This document shows, in pieces, positions 5,378 to 6,459 of a DNA stretch of 6,459 bases. Every line of letters begins with the position of its first letter. The first letter of the stretch is position 1. This DNA is from Oscillospiraceae bacterium (lineage in GTDB: Bacteria; Bacillota; Clostridia; Oscillospirales; Oscillospiraceae), in contig JAEDKB010000095.1 of NCBI GenBank assembly GCA_016296045.1, forward strand, positions 1 through 6,459, in the 5' to 3' direction. A program made the position numbers and the translations under genes. A model generated the notes under the pieces. It made no database searches and had not been told where the DNA came from. It was given only the letters and a program-made list of their open reading frames with translations.

Positions 5378-5802
5378 TCGAAAAGAAGGTACTTCTGACA
5401 ATTTCCAGTACGCAGCGTTTTCAGGCTGAGAAGCCGGAAACAACCAAGCTGGTGACCGAGGGCGAAATGCAGATCGACGGCGATATGGTCATACTGTCCT
5501 ATGAAGAAAGCGAACTGACAGGACTGACCGGAACGCGGACATCCTTCTGTATCGGTAAGGACAGCGTCACTCTGACGCGAACCGGCAGCATTGAGTCAAA
5601 AATGACTTTTGTTGTCGGGCAGGAGGATCACTCTCTGTACGACACGGGCTTTGGCGCTCTGATGATCGCCGTCCGTGCCGAGGAAATCCGTTCGAATATT
5701 CGGGAAAACGGAGGCACTTTGCAGGTGGTTTATGCCATCGTGATCGAGGAAGAGACTGCGGGTATGATTGAATATCGGATCGAAGTCCGCCCAAAGCCGT
5801 GA
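5374..5802 (+). CDS. DUF1934 (YwiB-like) beta-barrel protein
   Basis: A 142-residue soluble protein of the DUF1934 family, which has a calycin/lipocalin-like beta-barrel fold and no established function. The family landmarks are present in order: LSYEESELTGLTGT (41-54), VTLTRTGS (65-72), a YDTGFGAL turn (89-96) and GGTLQVVYAI (113-122), then a final strand ending RIEVRPKP. There is no signal peptide or membrane segment. The length is normal for the family. Its ATG overlaps the ddl stop, and a GGAGG inside the end of ddl lies 4 bases upstream, so it belongs to the ddl operon. This suggests, but does not show, a role related to wall synthesis. The match was made by pattern recognition of the family consensus, not by a search. 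Confidence 0.87.
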   Translation: MIEKKVLLTISSTQRFQAEKPETTKLVTEGEMQIDGDMVILSYEESELTGLTGTRTSFCIGKDSVTLTRTGSIESKMTFVVGQEDHSLYDTGFGALMIAVRAEEIRSNIRENGGTLQVVYAIVIEEETAGMIEYRIEVRPKP

Positions 5803-5862
5803 TATCGGAGTAAAAGCGTTTTATGACGCGTAAGGATTCGTAACAGACAAGGAGAGAGAACG

Positions 5863-6453
5863 ATGATTTTTGACCTGTTCCGGCACAGCGAGCTGCACCA
5901 ATGTGACCCTGAAACATGGAAACGGCAATGGCAGAGCCTTGTTCCGCCGGAAAATCGGGATGTTCCGATTACGATGGACGGGCAGACCGTTACAGCCTTT
6001 GTCCAGATGAATCATTATATCATGATGTTGCAGGACGGGCTGCTGATGGAGTCGAGCTTTTTTGATGTCTGTGAATTCTTCCAAAAGGCCGGATACCATG
6101 TGATTTGGCTGATGCGCTGCACACAGGATATTCACAACGGGTATCTGAAGCTGACGAATAACGATAACGGCCGGCTATGCCGCTGGCTTTGGAAGAGCCC
6201 GACGACCAACTTTGACCGTTGGACATCGGATAATTTTCAGGCGAGCATTGTTCTGCAATGGCGTCCGATTCCCGAAGGCGGCTTAAAAAACTGCAATGAG
6301 CGCTTGTTACAGCGTGTGATCTGGTCTGAAAGCAATGAACCGGAGGAACTGGTTCCCGGACGAACCAGATTCAGCACCGCCGGAGCACCGGCAACACCGA
6401 TGGAGCTGCTGCGATGGCTTCAGGGCGAGTCCCTTTTTGCTGCAAGCTGCTGA
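5863..6453 (+). CDS. Uncharacterised Trp/Cys-rich protein, possibly distantly CoiA-like
   Basis: A 196-residue protein with a good ribosome binding site (AAGGAG, 8 bases before the ATG). It starts 60 bases after the DUF1934 gene on the same strand, so it is probably cotranscribed. I do not recognise it with confidence. It has no signal peptide or membrane helix and is notable for nine tryptophans and six cysteines (14, 70, 86, 106, 144, 196); the cysteines are not arranged as a zinc site. The middle part (about 47-110) runs VQMNHYIMML, then LLMESSFFDVCEFFQKAGYH, then VIWLMR, and later CRWLWKSP. This recalls the core of CoiA-like and related restriction-fold proteins, in which a catalytic acidic strand is followed by a helix and a GyxVIW strand. 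The acidic residues expected there are not clearly conserved, so any such protein would be degenerate. This is a weak analogy. The gene is complete; only six bases follow its stop. Confidence 0.82.
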   Translation: MIFDLFRHSELHQCDPETWKRQWQSLVPPENRDVPITMDGQTVTAFVQMNHYIMMLQDGLLMESSFFDVCEFFQKAGYHVIWLMRCTQDIHNGYLKLTNNDNGRLCRWLWKSPTTNFDRWTSDNFQASIVLQWRPIPEGGLKNCNERLLQRVIWSESNEPEELVPGRTRFSTAGAPATPMELLRWLQGESLFAASC

Positions 6454-6459
6454 TTTGTT

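Noticed and set aside
5821..6135. Leftward open frame opposite the last gene, a possible antitoxin-sized protein
   Set aside because: The rightward frame is longer and complete and has AAGGAG at the right spacing. The leftward frame has no recognisable domain and no support beyond being open.

Overview
The window looks like a chromosomal segment from a Bacillota bacterium of the class Clostridia, probably an Oscillospiraceae/Ruminococcaceae-type gut organism. The evidence is roughly even G+C, strong GGAGG-type ribosome binding sites, a DUF1934 (YwiB-like) protein next to a D-Ala-D-Ala ligase, and a small zinc-ribbon protein of a type I associate with Clostridia. The taxonomy is inferred from gene content and is not certain. 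No rRNA, tRNA, insertion sequence, prophage or CRISPR array was seen.

Layout. (1) Positions 2-61 are the last codons of a rightward gene cut by the window edge, followed by a hairpin/T-run terminator (81-130). (2) A leftward two-component operon follows: an OmpR/PhoB-family response regulator (1147-1824) and, overlapping it by 8 bases, a sensor histidine kinase (129-1154). The kinase has two membrane helices, almost no extracellular part, and a HAMP domain. (3) A 161-base divergent intergenic region (1831-1991) carries a leftward promoter for the two-component operon and a rightward promoter for the lipid gene. Between the two -10 boxes lie three imperfect tandem 11-base repeats that could be the regulator's binding site. 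(4) A rightward pair follows: a CDP-alcohol phosphatidyltransferase (1992-2606) and a translationally coupled 62-residue zinc-ribbon protein (2603-2791), closed by a strong terminator (2796-2839). (5) A serpin-family protease inhibitor (2899-4122) carries a lipoprotein signal peptide and a full inhibitory-type hinge. (6) A probable operon follows: D-alanine-D-alanine ligase (4310-5377), a DUF1934 protein (5374-5802, 4-base overlap) and an unrecognised 196-residue protein (5863-6453). It is preceded by a promoter and a leader containing a long hairpin.

How they fit together. Most recognisable genes concern the cell envelope: an envelope-type sensor/regulator, phospholipid head-group synthesis, a surface-anchored protease inhibitor and a peptidoglycan precursor ligase. 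The sequence does not prove that the two-component system controls its neighbours. The repeats overlapping the -35 box of the lipid gene promoter make that a testable idea. The most notable items are the lipoprotein serpin, the small zinc-ribbon gene hidden under a false extension of the serpin frame, the SaeS-like kinase with its candidate 11-base-period operator, the structured ddl leader, and the Trp-rich orphan protein at the right end.
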